A stretch of 64,000 nt of DNA from Tabrizicola soli (lineage in GTDB: Bacteria; Pseudomonadota; Alphaproteobacteria; Rhodobacterales; Rhodobacteraceae), in the NCBI RefSeq assembly GCF_015999335.1, contig NZ_JAEACP010000009.1, positions 1 through 64,000 on the forward strand. The letters run 5' to 3'. A program made the translations under genes and the position numbers. Under the pieces are notes generated by a model. That model was not told the DNA's origin. It saw nothing but the letters and a program-made list of their open reading frames with translations, and searched no databases. Within the stretch, counting starts at the first letter, position 1. Every line of letters starts with the position of its first letter. Shown piece by piece: positions 53,290 to 62,771 of the stretch.

Positions 53290-53331
53290 TTTGCCCAAAT
53301 ATCCCGGGGTCCGGGGCAGCGCCCCGGGGGC
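53290..53331 (-). repeat. Rhodobacterial terminator-leader element, copy 2
   Basis: Minus strand: hairpin (CCGGGGC 53311-53317 with GCCCCGG 53321-53327), then ACCCCGGGATATTTGGGCAAAG and the queG ATG. Same order and placement as at 8851-8897: stop, hairpin, AT-rich step, ribosome site, start. Confidence 0.6.
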
Positions 53332-53336
53332 CGGGA

Positions 53337-54014
53337 TCAGAAATCCAGGTCGGCATAATGCGGCGCCGGCGGAAAGCCCGAGATCTGGTCGGCCAGAAGC
53401 GGCCGGAACGACGGCCGCGACTTGATCTTCGCATACCAGTCCTTCAGCACCGCGTGCCGGTTCCAGTCCACGTCGCTGATATAGTCCAGACAGCTCAGAT
53501 GCGCGGCGGCGGTGAAGTCGGCCAAAGTCATCACGTCGCCGGCCAGCCAGCGGCGCTGGTCCAGAAGCCAGGCCATGTAGTCGAGGTGATACTTGATCCG
53601 GGTCGACCCCAGCTTGACGTTCTTCGAATCCGGATAGCCCTGGCCCGTGACCTTCTTGTTCACCCGCTCGTACAGCAGCTTCGAGGTCACCTCGTTGTGG
53701 AACTTGTCGTCGAACCAGGCGCAAAGCCGCCGCACCTCATAGCGCCCCTCCGCCCCCCTCGGCATCAGCGGCGGCTCGGGCGTCTGCTCCTCGATATATT
53801 CGCAGATCGCCTGGCTTTCGCTCATCACCCGGTTGCCCATCTTCAGGATCGGCACCTTCCCCGCCGGGTTGCGGCGCAGGAAGTCGGGCGAGGGTTCCCA
53901 GTAGCGTTCCTCGACCAGCTCGACCTCGATCTTCTTCTCGGCCAGCGTCAGCCGCACCTTGCGGCAGAAGGGCGAAAGCGGAACGTGATACAGGCGGTTG
54001 GTGGGGCGGTTCAT
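53337..54014 (-). CDS. fzlA: Glutathione S-transferase-like cell division protein FzlA
   Basis: A 225-residue GST-fold protein. YHVPLSPFCRKVRLTLAEKKIEVELVEERYWE, NPAGKVPILKM, LLYERVNKKVTGQGYPDS and the C-terminal PAPHYADLDF match FzlA of alphaproteobacteria, which binds FtsZ and is needed for division rather than for detoxification. It lies between mtgA and queG, all in one direction. Confidence 0.85.
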   Translation of the reverse strand: MNRPTNRLYHVPLSPFCRKVRLTLAEKKIEVELVEERYWEPSPDFLRRNPAGKVPILKMGNRVMSESQAICEYIEEQTPEPPLMPRGAEGRYEVRRLCAWFDDKFHNEVTSKLLYERVNKKVTGQGYPDSKNVKLGSTRIKYHLDYMAWLLDQRRWLAGDVMTLADFTAAAHLSCLDYISDVDWNRHAVLKDWYAKIKSRPSFRPLLADQISGFPPAPHYADLDF

Positions 54015-54077
54015 CGGGGCCTCCGGTCTTGCAACTCATTGCCGCGCGGGGGCCGGGAATTCAATAGCCGGCGGGCC

Positions 54078-54836
54078 TCAACCCTCGAAACAGGCGGAAC
54101 GGCCGTCCGCCGCGATCGTCTCGGCGCCCGAGATGATGGCGCGGGTGCGGCTGCGGACGAAACTGGTCGGCTCGCTGGCGCTGCGGCCCTTGGGATCGGG
54201 CAGGACGGCGGCCAGCCGCGCCGCCTGCAGCGCGCTCAGGTCCTTCGCATCCACGCCGAAATAATGCTGCGCCGCCGCCTGGACGCCGAACACGCCCTCG
54301 TCGAATTCGACGACGTTCAGATAGACCTCCAGGATCCGCTGCTTGGACCAGACCAGCTCCACCGCCGGGGTCAGCACCGCCTCCATCGCCTTGCGCAGCC
54401 AGCTCCGGCCGTGCCAGAGGAACACGTTCTTCGCCACCTGCTGCGTGATCGTGCTGGCGCCCCGGGTGCTGCCGTCCTCGATCGCCCGGCGGATGGCCGT
54501 CATGTCAAAGCCCCAGTGGCCGCAGAAGTTCGCATCCTCCGCCGCCACGGCCGAGCGGCCCATGACGGGCGCGATTTCCTCGTAGGCGACCCAATCCTTG
54601 TCGATCCCGCCCAGCCGCCAGATCTCGCCCAGCTGGTACAGGTTCACCGGCGGCGGGACGAAGCTGAACAGCAGGATCAGCAGCGCATAGAACGCCGCCA
54701 CCCCGCCGAAACCGCGCAGCAGCCAGGTCGCCGCCACCCGCCCGAGGCGCGGCTTCGGCGGCGGCGGGGCCGCCTCGGCCTTCGGCTTGCGCCTGCGCGG
54801 CGAAGCGGCGGGTTTCTCTGCGCCCTTTTCGGTCAT
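54078..54836 (-). CDS. mtgA: Monofunctional peptidoglycan transglycosylase
   Basis: About 252 residues, GT51 family. A Lys/Pro-rich cytoplasmic tail, one membrane anchor (about 36-58, WLLRGFGGVAAFYALLILLF) and the catalytic region: AAEDANFCGHWGFD (catalytic Glu), GASTITQQVAKNVFLW and KQRILEVYLNVVEF. It polymerises lipid II on the periplasmic face. ATG 54836 (MTEKGAEKPAA) is preferred to 54872, which adds 12 residues with no support. Confidence 0.92.
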   Translation of the reverse strand: MTEKGAEKPAASPRRRKPKAEAAPPPPKPRLGRVAATWLLRGFGGVAAFYALLILLFSFVPPPVNLYQLGEIWRLGGIDKDWVAYEEIAPVMGRSAVAAEDANFCGHWGFDMTAIRRAIEDGSTRGASTITQQVAKNVFLWHGRSWLRKAMEAVLTPAVELVWSKQRILEVYLNVVEFDEGVFGVQAAAQHYFGVDAKDLSALQAARLAAVLPDPKGRSASEPTSFVRSRTRAIISGAETIAADGRSACFEG

Positions 54837-54887
54837 GCCGCCGGTTAGACGCAAGGAAGCCCCCAGCGTCAAGAGCGGTCGCCCCCG

Positions 54888-57800
54888 CTATTCCGCCGGA
54901 ACCTTCGCAACCTCGTCCGACAGGGGATGCGGCAGCCGTTCCACCATCTCCTTCGGGCAGACCTGCACGAAGTTCCGCCGCTCCGCCTCCCAGTCGGACA
55001 GGATGCGCCCGGCGACACGGCTGCCGGTCTCGTCCAGATGGCGCTGGATCAGGCCCTTCAGCTGCATCTCCCAATGCGGGTGGCCGACGGCGCAAGTCAG
55101 GATCGATTCGAGGTTCATGAAATCCTCGGCCACGCCCTCCGGATCATGGACATAGGCCATCCCGCCCGTCATCCCCGCGCCGAAGTTCGCCCCGATCCGG
55201 CCCAGGATCACCGCGACCCCGCCCGTCATGTATTCGCAGCCGTTCGAGCCGCAGCCCTCGACGACCACCGAAGCGCCCGAGTTCCGCACCCCGAACCGCT
55301 CCCCGGCGCGGCCGGAGGCGAACAGGAAGCCGTCCGTCGCGCCGTACAGCACGGTATTGCCGATGATCGTATTCGCCTCGGCCTTCAGCGGCGATTCCAT
55401 CAGCGGCCGCACGGTGATCATGCCGCCCGAGAGGCCCTTGCCGACATAGTCGTTGGCATCGCCCTGCACCTCCAGCTTCAGCCCGCGCACCGCGAAGGCG
55501 CCCAGCGACTGCCCGCACGAGCCCGCGAGTTTCACCGTCAGGTGGTCGGGCTGCAAGGCGTTGCGCATCCCGAACTTCTTCACGATATGGCTCGAGGCCC
55601 GCGTCCCGATGGTCCGCAGCGTGTTCCGCACGGCATAGGACAGCTGCATCTTCTCGCCATCCTCGAAGAAGCGGTGCCCGTCCTTGATGATCTCGGCGTC
55701 CAGCGTGTCCGGCACCGCATTGCGCGGCTTCGTCCGGTCATAGGTGATCGAGCGCGAGCCATCGACCGCGATCAGCAGCGGGTTCAGGTCGAGGTCGTCC
55801 AGGTTCGCCGCCCCGCGGCTGACCTGGGTCAGCAGGTCCGCCCGGCCGATGATCTCGTCCAGCGACCGCGCGCCGATCTGGGCGAGGATTTCCCGCACTT
55901 CCTGCGCGTAGAAGGTGATCAGGTTCACCACCTTGTCGGCGCTGCCGGAGAACTTGGCCCGCAGCTTCTCGTCCTGGGTGCAGACGCCCACCGGGCAGGT
56001 GTTCGACTGGCACTGCCGCACCATGATGCAGCCCATCGCGATCAGCGCGGCGGTGCCGATGCCGTATTCCTCGGCCCCCATCATCGCCGCCATCACGATA
56101 TCCCGGCCCGTCCGCAGGCCGCCGTCGGTGCGCAAGGTCACCCGCTCGCGCAGGTTGTTCATCGCCAGCACCTGATGCGCTTCGGTCAGGCCCATCTCCC
56201 ATGGCAGCCCGGCATATTTGATGCTGGTTCCGGGACTGGCCCCCGTCCCGCCGTTGTGGCCCGAGATCAGGATCACATCCGCCTTCGCCTTCGCCACCCC
56301 CGCCGCGATGGTGCCCACGCCGCTGGAGGACACCAGCTTCACCGTAACCTTGGCGCGCGGGTTGATCTGCTTCAGGTCGTAGATCAGCTGCGCCAGATCC
56401 TCGATGGAATAGATGTCGTGGTGCGGCGGCGGGCTGATCAGCGTCACCCCCGGCGTCGAATGGCGCAGCCGCGCGATCAGCGCCGTGACCTTCATCCCCG
56501 GCAACTGCCCGCCCTCACCCGGCTTGGCGCCCTGAGCGACCTTGATTTCCAGCTCCTCGCAGGCGTTCAGGTATTCCGCCGTCACGCCGAACCGCCCGCT
56601 TGCCACCTGCTTGATCTTCGCCGAGGGGTTGTCCCCGTTCGGCTCCGGCAGGAAATGCGCCGGGTCCTCGCCGCCCTCGCCGCTGTCCGACTTCGCCCCG
56701 ATCCGGTTCATCGCCACGTTCAGCGTTTTGTGCGCCTCGGGCGACAGCGCGCCCAGCGACATGCCCGGCGTCACGAACCGCTTGCGGATCGAGGTGATGC
56801 TTTCGACCTCCTCGATGGGAACGGGTTTCCCCAGCGCCTTGATGTCCAGAAGGTCGCGCAGGTGGATCGGCGGATTGGCCCGCATCGCCGCACTGAACTG
56901 CTTCCAGATGTCATAGGACGCCCGCTCGCAGGCCGATTGCAGCATGTGCATCGTCTGCGCTTCCCAGGCGTGCTTCTCGCCCGACCGCCGCGCCTTGTAG
57001 AAGCCGCCGATGGGCAGCACATCCGCCCCGCCCAGCCAGCCGCGCTTGTGCACTTCCTCCAGCTTCTGCTCCACGCCCGTCAGGCCGATGCCCGAGATGC
57101 GCGACTGCATCCCCGGGAAATACTCCGCCACCATCGCGCGGCTCAGCCCCACCGCCTCGAAGTTCAACCCGCCGCGATAGGAGGAGATCACCGAGATCCC
57201 CATCTTCGACATGATCTTCAGAAGCCCCGCGTCGATGGCATCGCGATAGTGCCGCATTGCATCGGTCAGCGTGCCCTCGATCAGCCCCTTTTCGATCCGG
57301 TCCGCGATGGAATCCTGCGCCAGATAGGGGTTCACCGTCGTCGCCCCGCAGCCGATCAGCACCGCGAAGTAATGCGGGTCGATGCATTCCGCCGCACGCA
57401 CGTTCACCGAACAGAAGGTCCGGAGGCCCTTGCGCGTCAGCCAGCTGTGCACCGCCGAAGTGGCCAGGATCATCGGCATCCCCACCTTCTCCGGCCCCTG
57501 ATGCTCATCCGTCAGCACCAGCTGCCCCGCGCCCGAACGCACCGCATCCTCGGCCTCGGCCCGGATCCGCTCCAGCCCCAGCCGCAGGTCGTCCAGCCCC
57601 TCGCCCACCGGGAAGGTGCAGTCGATGAAGGCCACCTGGTCGCCGAAACGCTCCACCATCACCTCGAACTCGCGGTTGGCGATGAAGGGGCTTTCCAGCA
57701 CCAGAATCTCGGTCTGGCTGTTGTTCTCGTCCAGCACGTTGCGCAGGTTGCCGAACCGCGTCTTCAAGGACATCACGCGCCCCTCGCGAAGCGAGTCGAT

Positions 57801-59426
57801 GGGCGGGTTCGTCACCTGGCTGAAATTCTGCCGGAAGTAATGGCTCAGCGGCCGGTAGACCGAAGACAGCACCGCCGGCGGCGTGTCGTCGCCCATCGAG
57901 GCGACCATTTCCTTGCCGTCCTCGGCCATCGGCGCCAGCACCTGCTCCAGCTCCTCGACGGTGAACCCCGCCGCGATCTGCCGCTTGCGCAGGTCGGCGC
58001 CGCTATGGGTCCGCGTCTCGGGGATGTCGCGGAGCAGGCTGTTCAGGTCGACGATCTTTCCCACCCACTCGCCATAGGGCTGGCTCGCGGCAAGCCGGTC
58101 CTTCATCTCGGTGTCGCGGTAAAGCTTGCCCTCGGCCATGTCGACCGCGATCATCTGCCCCGGCCCGAGGGCCCCCTTCTCGCGCACCGTCGCCTCGTCC
58201 ACCGGCACCATCCCGGCCTCGGAGCCCGCGATCAGCATGCCGTCGCCCGTCACCACAAAGCGCATCGGCCGCAGCCCGTTCCGGTCCAGCCCGCCGCAGA
58301 CCCAGCGCCCGTCCGTCATCGCCAGCGCCGCCGGACCATCCCAGGGCTCGATGACCGAGTTGCAGTAGGAATACATGTCCGCCCAGGCCTTGGGCATGTT
58401 CACCGTCTGCTTCGACCAGGCCTCGGGCACCAGCATCGTCTTGGCCATCGGCGCCGAGCGGCCCGAGCGCACCAGCACCTCGAACACCGCATCCAGCGCG
58501 CCACTGTCGCTGGTCCCGCCCGGAATGATCGGCTTGATATCCTCGGCCGCCGCCCCGAAGGCCTCCGACGACATGCGGATCTCGTGGCTCTTCATCCAGT
58601 TGACGTTGCCCTTCAGCGTGTTGATCTCGCCGTTGTGGGCCAGCATCCGGAACGGCTGCGCCAGCCACCATTGCGGGAAGGTGTTGGTCGAATACCTCTG
58701 GTGATAGATCGCGAAGGCGGACTCGAACCGCTCGTCCGTCAGGTCGGGATAGAAGGTCGCCACCTGCTCGGCCAGCATCATCCCCTTGTAGATGATCGAC
58801 CGGCAGGACAGCGAACACAGATACATCCCCTGGATGCCCGCCGCCGTCGCCGCCTTCTCGATCCGGCGGCGGATGATGTAGAGCTCGCGCTCGAACTGCT
58901 CCTGGTCGATGGATTTCTCGCAGCGGATCAGGATCTGCTCGATCTCGGGCCGGGTCGCATTGGCCTTGTCGCCCAGGACCGAGGTGTCCACCGGCACATG
59001 CCGCCAGCCATAGATGTAATGCCCCATCCGCAGCACTTCGGTCTCGACGATGGTCCGGCACCGCTCCTGCGCGCCGAAATCGGTCCGCGGCAGGAAGACC
59101 TGGCCCACGGCGATCAGCTTCTGCGCGTCCGGCTCATGCCCCGTCCGCCGCACCTGATCGTAGAAGAACTTGACCGGGATCTGCACATGGATCCCCGCCC
59201 CGTCGCCGGTCTTGCCGTCCGCGTCCACCGCGCCCCGGTGCCAGACCGCCTTCAGCGCGTTGATGCCGTTCTCCACCACCTTGCGGCTGGGCTTGCCGCT
59301 GATCGACACCACCAGCCCCACCCCGCAGGAGGAATGTTCGTCCTCGGCCTTGTAAAGCCCGTTGGCATCCAGCCAGGCGCGCTTTTCTTCCTCGGCCTTT
59401 ACCCAGGCGGCATCATATTTGGTCAT
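54888..59426 (-). CDS. gltB: Glutamate synthase (NADPH) large subunit
   Basis: A 1512-residue enzyme that transfers the amide nitrogen of glutamine to 2-oxoglutarate. A propeptide of 33 residues precedes the nucleophile Cys34 (SSCGVGLVVS). The amidotransferase domain is followed by the central and FMN-binding domains, the [3Fe-4S] motif CIMVRQCQSNTC and the GXGXG beta-helix (GGMITVRP, GSNGCEYMTGG). It starts 3 bp after an exported-protein gene, with gltD further upstream. Confidence 0.97.
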   Translation of the reverse strand: MTKYDAAWVKAEEEKRAWLDANGLYKAEDEHSSCGVGLVVSISGKPSRKVVENGINALKAVWHRGAVDADGKTGDGAGIHVQIPVKFFYDQVRRTGHEPDAQKLIAVGQVFLPRTDFGAQERCRTIVETEVLRMGHYIYGWRHVPVDTSVLGDKANATRPEIEQILIRCEKSIDQEQFERELYIIRRRIEKAATAAGIQGMYLCSLSCRSIIYKGMMLAEQVATFYPDLTDERFESAFAIYHQRYSTNTFPQWWLAQPFRMLAHNGEINTLKGNVNWMKSHEIRMSSEAFGAAAEDIKPIIPGGTSDSGALDAVFEVLVRSGRSAPMAKTMLVPEAWSKQTVNMPKAWADMYSYCNSVIEPWDGPAALAMTDGRWVCGGLDRNGLRPMRFVVTGDGMLIAGSEAGMVPVDEATVREKGALGPGQMIAVDMAEGKLYRDTEMKDRLAASQPYGEWVGKIVDLNSLLRDIPETRTHSGADLRKRQIAAGFTVEELEQVLAPMAEDGKEMVASMGDDTPPAVLSSVYRPLSHYFRQNFSQVTNPPIDSLREGRVMSLKTRFGNLRNVLDENNSQTEILVLESPFIANREFEVMVERFGDQVAFIDCTFPVGEGLDDLRLGLERIRAEAEDAVRSGAGQLVLTDEHQGPEKVGMPMILATSAVHSWLTRKGLRTFCSVNVRAAECIDPHYFAVLIGCGATTVNPYLAQDSIADRIEKGLIEGTLTDAMRHYRDAIDAGLLKIMSKMGISVISSYRGGLNFEAVGLSRAMVAEYFPGMQSRISGIGLTGVEQKLEEVHKRGWLGGADVLPIGGFYKARRSGEKHAWEAQTMHMLQSACERASYDIWKQFSAAMRANPPIHLRDLLDIKALGKPVPIEEVESITSIRKRFVTPGMSLGALSPEAHKTLNVAMNRIGAKSDSGEGGEDPAHFLPEPNGDNPSAKIKQVASGRFGVTAEYLNACEELEIKVAQGAKPGEGGQLPGMKVTALIARLRHSTPGVTLISPPPHHDIYSIEDLAQLIYDLKQINPRAKVTVKLVSSSGVGTIAAGVAKAKADVILISGHNGGTGASPGTSIKYAGLPWEMGLTEAHQVLAMNNLRERVTLRTDGGLRTGRDIVMAAMMGAEEYGIGTAALIAMGCIMVRQCQSNTCPVGVCTQDEKLRAKFSGSADKVVNLITFYAQEVREILAQIGARSLDEIIGRADLLTQVSRGAANLDDLDLNPLLIAVDGSRSITYDRTKPRNAVPDTLDAEIIKDGHRFFEDGEKMQLSYAVRNTLRTIGTRASSHIVKKFGMRNALQPDHLTVKLAGSCGQSLGAFAVRGLKLEVQGDANDYVGKGLSGGMITVRPLMESPLKAEANTIIGNTVLYGATDGFLFASGRAGERFGVRNSGASVVVEGCGSNGCEYMTGGVAVILGRIGANFGAGMTGGMAYVHDPEGVAEDFMNLESILTCAVGHPHWEMQLKGLIQRHLDETGSRVAGRILSDWEAERRNFVQVCPKEMVERLPHPLSDEVAKVPAE

Positions 59427-59429
59427 GGC

Positions 59430-60140
59430 TCACTCCTTCAGGCTGGCGGGAAGAATGTCGGCAAGGGGGCGCGCGGCCTCGGCCGTCAGCGCGTCGCAGT
59501 CATAGATCGGCTGGGTGGCAAGAAAGCCCTTGTCGCCGGGAAAGACGAAATCGACCGGGCTGCCGTCGATCGGCAGCCACTGGCCGTCGCCCAGATCGGT
59601 CTCGCCCGGCCCGGCGAAGAACAGCCGCCAGTCCGGGTGCAGGTATTCGTTGCCGCGCGAGCGGCGCAGGACGCTGCCCGCGCCGTCGTATTCGGTGAAC
59701 TCCACCTCGGTCTGGCTTAGGGTCACGCCGTCGATCACCACGCTCTGCCCGGTCAGCCGGTCATAGCCCGTCGCCCGGCTGCCCTGCCCGTCGTCGCGGC
59801 TCAGCGTGAAGTCCCAGGTGTCGATCCCCTCGGCCAGAAGCTCCGAGAAGCTGGCGGCATCCGTCGCGCCGGGGTCCAAAGTCTGGCGCACCGGATCGAA
59901 GCTTTCGACCCATTGCCCCTCGCGGTCGATGCGCGAGAAGAAGAACGCCCCCTCCTGATCCATGTCCACCCGCCACTGGTCGCCGGGGGCATCCGCGCCG
60001 CATTTGTAATAATGCGAGACGCGGCAGGATTTCGACTGCACAGTCAGGAAGGCATCGCAGCCCGAAGGCGCGGTCCAGGTCCCGGCCAAGGCAGGGGCGG
60101 CGGGGGCGGTCAGGCAGGCAAGGATCAGAAACTTCCGCAT
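59430..60140 (-). CDS. Exported hypothetical protein between gltD and gltB
   Basis: 236 residues with a clear signal peptide (MRKFLILACLTAPAAPALAG) and cysteines at CDAF, SCRVSHYYKC and YDCDA that could form disulfides. The rest is a soluble, acidic beta-rich pattern (QWRVDMDQEGAFFFSRIDREGQWVESFDP). No enzymatic motif recognised. It sits 3 bp before gltB, so it is co-expressed with glutamate synthase, which is a cytoplasmic enzyme. Function unknown. Confidence 0.8.
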   Translation of the reverse strand: MRKFLILACLTAPAAPALAGTWTAPSGCDAFLTVQSKSCRVSHYYKCGADAPGDQWRVDMDQEGAFFFSRIDREGQWVESFDPVRQTLDPGATDAASFSELLAEGIDTWDFTLSRDDGQGSRATGYDRLTGQSVVIDGVTLSQTEVEFTEYDGAGSVLRRSRGNEYLHPDWRLFFAGPGETDLGDGQWLPIDGSPVDFVFPGDKGFLATQPIYDCDALTAEAARPLADILPASLKE

Positions 60141-60204
60141 CTTCGGTTCACCCTGAATCAGGTCATGGGTCCTGACGTTTCACTCTTTCGGGCCGGCCTG
60201 TCGC

Positions 60205-60244
60205 GCCAGACGCTTGCCGGACCGATGCCAGACATCTGCCAGAC
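60205..60244 (-). repeat. Four direct repeats with exact 11-bp period between gltD and the exported-protein gene
   Basis: Minus strand: GTCTGGC AGAT, GTCTGGC ATCG, GTCCGGC AAGC, GTCTGGC (plus-strand GCCAGAC at 60238, 60227 and 60205; GCCGGAC at 60216). The 7+4 layout in helical phase is what OmpR/PhoB-type regulators bind. It lies 65-104 bp upstream of the exported-protein start, inside the glutamate synthase locus. Confidence 0.55.
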
Positions 60245-60261
60245 GCTTCACCAACCGTTCA

Positions 60262-61698
60262 CTATTCCGCCGCGACGGCCTCGGTCTGGGCCAGATAGGA
60301 CAGGATCGCCTCGGCCGCCTCGCGCCCGTCGCGGATCGCCCAGACCACCAGAGAGGCCCCTCGGACGATGTCGCCGGCGGCATAGACGCCCGCCAGGCTG
60401 GTCGCATGGCTGCGGAAATCGGCCTTGATCGTGCCCCAGCGGGTGACGGCCAGTTCCGGCACGCCCCAGAGGCCCGGCAGGTCCTCGGGCTCGAAGCCAA
60501 GGGCCTGGATCACCAGCTCGGCGGGTTCGACATAATCCGCGCCCTCGATCACTTCCGGCGCCTGGCGGCCGGTCGCATCCGGCGCGCCAAGGCGCATCTT
60601 CTGCACCATCACGCCCTCGACCTCGATCCCGCCCGTGAACGCCTTCGGAGCGGAAAGCCACAGGAATTCAACGCCTTCCTCCTCGGCGTTCTGCACCTCG
60701 CGCTGGCTGCCCGGCATGTTCGCCCGGTCGCGGCGATACAGGCACTTCACCGAAAGCGCGCCCTGCCGGATCGCCGTGCGCACGCAGTCCATCGCCGTAT
60801 CGCCGCCGCCGATCACCACCACGCGCTTGCCCAACGCGTTCAGCTCGCCGCTGTCGAATTCGGGCACGTCATCGCCAAAACCCCTGCGGTTCGAGGCGGT
60901 CAGGTAATCCAGCGCCTTCACCACGCCGCGCGCGCCGATGCCGGGGGCTTCCATGTCCCGCGCCTTGTAGACGCCGGTGGCGATCAGCACCGCGTCATGC
61001 TGGCCGCGAATTGCATCGAAGGCGATATCCTCGCCCACGTTGCAGTTCAGCACGAATTCGACGCCAGCCTGTTCCAGCTGCGCATTTCGGCGTTCGACCA
61101 CCTCCTTCTCCAGCTTGAAGCCGGGGATGCCATAGGTCATCAACCCGCCCGCGCGGTCGTGGCGGTCATAGACCGTGACCTGCACCCCCTGCCGCCGCAG
61201 CATGTCCGCCGCCGCAAGGCCCCCCGGCCCCGCGCCGATGATGCCGACGCTTTCCGGGCGTTCGGCATGGGGACGGATCGGCTTCACCCAGCCCTCCTCC
61301 CAGGCGGTGTCGGTCAGGTATTTCTCGACGCTGCCGATGGTGACAGTGCCGTGGCCGGATTGCTCGATCACGCAATTGCCTTCGCAGAGGCGGTCCTGCG
61401 GGCAGATCCGGCCGCAGATCTCGGGGAAGGTGTTGGTGGCCTGGCTGAGTTCATAGGCCTCCTGCAGGCGACCCTCGGCGGTCAGCTTCAGCCAGTCGGG
61501 GATGTTGTTGTGCAGCGGGCAATGCGACTGGCAATAGGGCACGCCGCACTGGCTGCAGCGGCTGGCCTGCTCGGCGGCCTTGCGGTCGGCGAACTCGCGA
61601 TAAATCTCGTGGAAATCCTGAGAGCGTAGGGATGCCTCGCGCTTCTCGGGCATCTCGCGCCCGAGGGTGACGAATTTCAGCATCTTCTGCGTGGCCAC
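60262..61698 (-). CDS. gltD: Glutamate synthase (NADPH) small subunit
   Basis: About 478 residues. N-terminal Fe-S region CSQCGVPYCQSHCPLHNNIPDW and CGRICPQDRLCEGNC, FAD-binding GIIGAGPGGLAAAD, NADPH-binding VVIGGGDTAMDC. It supplies electrons from NADPH to GltB. GTG at 61698 has GGGAGG seven bases ahead and gives MATQKMLKFVT; the ATG at 61683 is an alternative. The 160-bp upstream gap is AT-rich (TAATAAAAGTCAG and TTTTTTCG stretches) and should hold the operon promoter, but I see no sure boxes. Confidence 0.95.
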   Translation of the reverse strand: MATQKMLKFVTLGREMPEKREASLRSQDFHEIYREFADRKAAEQASRCSQCGVPYCQSHCPLHNNIPDWLKLTAEGRLQEAYELSQATNTFPEICGRICPQDRLCEGNCVIEQSGHGTVTIGSVEKYLTDTAWEEGWVKPIRPHAERPESVGIIGAGPGGLAAADMLRRQGVQVTVYDRHDRAGGLMTYGIPGFKLEKEVVERRNAQLEQAGVEFVLNCNVGEDIAFDAIRGQHDAVLIATGVYKARDMEAPGIGARGVVKALDYLTASNRRGFGDDVPEFDSGELNALGKRVVVIGGGDTAMDCVRTAIRQGALSVKCLYRRDRANMPGSQREVQNAEEEGVEFLWLSAPKAFTGGIEVEGVMVQKMRLGAPDATGRQAPEVIEGADYVEPAELVIQALGFEPEDLPGLWGVPELAVTRWGTIKADFRSHATSLAGVYAAGDIVRGASLVVWAIRDGREAAEAILSYLAQTEAVAAE

Positions 61699-61858
61699 GG
61701 CTGCGCCTCCCAACGATCCTCACGGGTTTCGATGGGTACAGCGGATCATTTCGTAATAAAAGTCAGTATGGTTTACCTAATTGCAGGTTTTTTCGCAGTT
61801 AGGGCAGAAAAGGTGACCATTAACTCTAAAAATAGGTCAGCATAATTTCCATATATCC

Positions 61859-62662
61859 CTAAAATCCTAGCCAAAGGGCCAGCAAAGCCGCTGTTCCGAC
61901 GATGATTCGCCACCAGCCGAACAGGGCATAACCCCTGCGGCTGATGAAATTCAGCACCCACCGGACCACGAGGATCGCGGTCACGAAGGCCACGGCAAAG
62001 CCGATGGCGATCTCCCAGACCGCGCCGAAATCCAGCACCTCGCGGTTCTTGAACAGGTCATAGGCCACCGCCGCGCCCATGGTCGGCAGCGAGAGCAGGA
62101 AGGAAAACTCCGCCGCCGCCCGTTTCTCCACGCCCATCAGCAGCGCCCCCACGATGGTCGCACCCGAGCGCGAGACGCCCGGCACCATGGCAAGGCACTG
62201 GCAGACGCCGATGGCCAGCGACTTGCCGAAGGGCAGCGCCAGCGCGTCACGATGAACGGGCGTGGGCGCGATCCGGTCGATCACCAGCAGTACCACGCCG
62301 CCCAGAATCAGCATGACGGTGATCAGGGCCGGGGTTTCGAACAGGACCTCCTTGATGAAGTCATGCGCCAGCACGCCCACCACCACGGCCGGAAGGAAGG
62401 CCAGGAGGACCGAGACGATCGACCGCCGCGCCGCGTCGTCATGTCGCGCGCGCAGGAACAGACGCAGCACCAGCGCGGCATAGACCGAGGTCAGGGCCAG
62501 GATCGCGCCCAGCTGGATCACCACCTCGAAGGTCTTGCCCTTCGATTCGAAGCCCAGGAAATGCCCCGCCAGCAAGAGGTGCCCGGTCGAGGACACCGGC
62601 AGGAATTCGGTCAGCCCTTCGAGAAGGCCCAGAAAGGCGGCGATAAGCGTCTGGTTTTCCAT
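61859..62662 (-). CDS. uppP: Undecaprenyl-diphosphate phosphatase
   Basis: About 267 residues with about eight membrane spans. The family motifs [19 protein letters not shown] and [10 protein letters not shown] are intact. It recycles the undecaprenyl carrier for cell-wall synthesis and gives bacitracin resistance. ATG 62662 follows AGGAC; 62674 is an upstream alternative. Confidence 0.94.
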   Translation of the reverse strand: MENQTLIAAFLGLLEGLTEFLPVSSTGHLLLAGHFLGFESKGKTFEVVIQLGAILALTSVYAALVLRLFLRARHDDAARRSIVSVLLAFLPAVVVGVLAHDFIKEVLFETPALITVMLILGGVVLLVIDRIAPTPVHRDALALPFGKSLAIGVCQCLAMVPGVSRSGATIVGALLMGVEKRAAAEFSFLLSLPTMGAAVAYDLFKNREVLDFGAVWEIAIGFAVAFVTAILVVRWVLNFISRRGYALFGWWRIIVGTAALLALWLGF

Positions 62663-62742
62663 GTCCTGCCCCACCGGCTCTCAGGCCGGGATCTGCCGCC
62701 GATGACAAGGATCACGCGGCAGTCGGCGGGCAGCGCGTCAGG

Positions 62743-62764
62743 GGTCCTGCGCGCCGGCAGGACC
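62743..62764 (-). terminator. Hairpin after the NDUFA9-like gene
   Basis: GGTCCTG (62743-62749) pairs with CAGGACC (62758-62764), 7 bp past the stop. No strong U-tract. Confidence 0.5.
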
Positions 62765-62771
62765 GGATGCA

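Noticed and set aside
54927-59720. Open frame of about 1600 codons on the plus strand opposite gltB
   Set aside because: A high-GC shadow: the residues are Arg/His/Leu/Pro-rich with no domain, and gltB fully explains the region.
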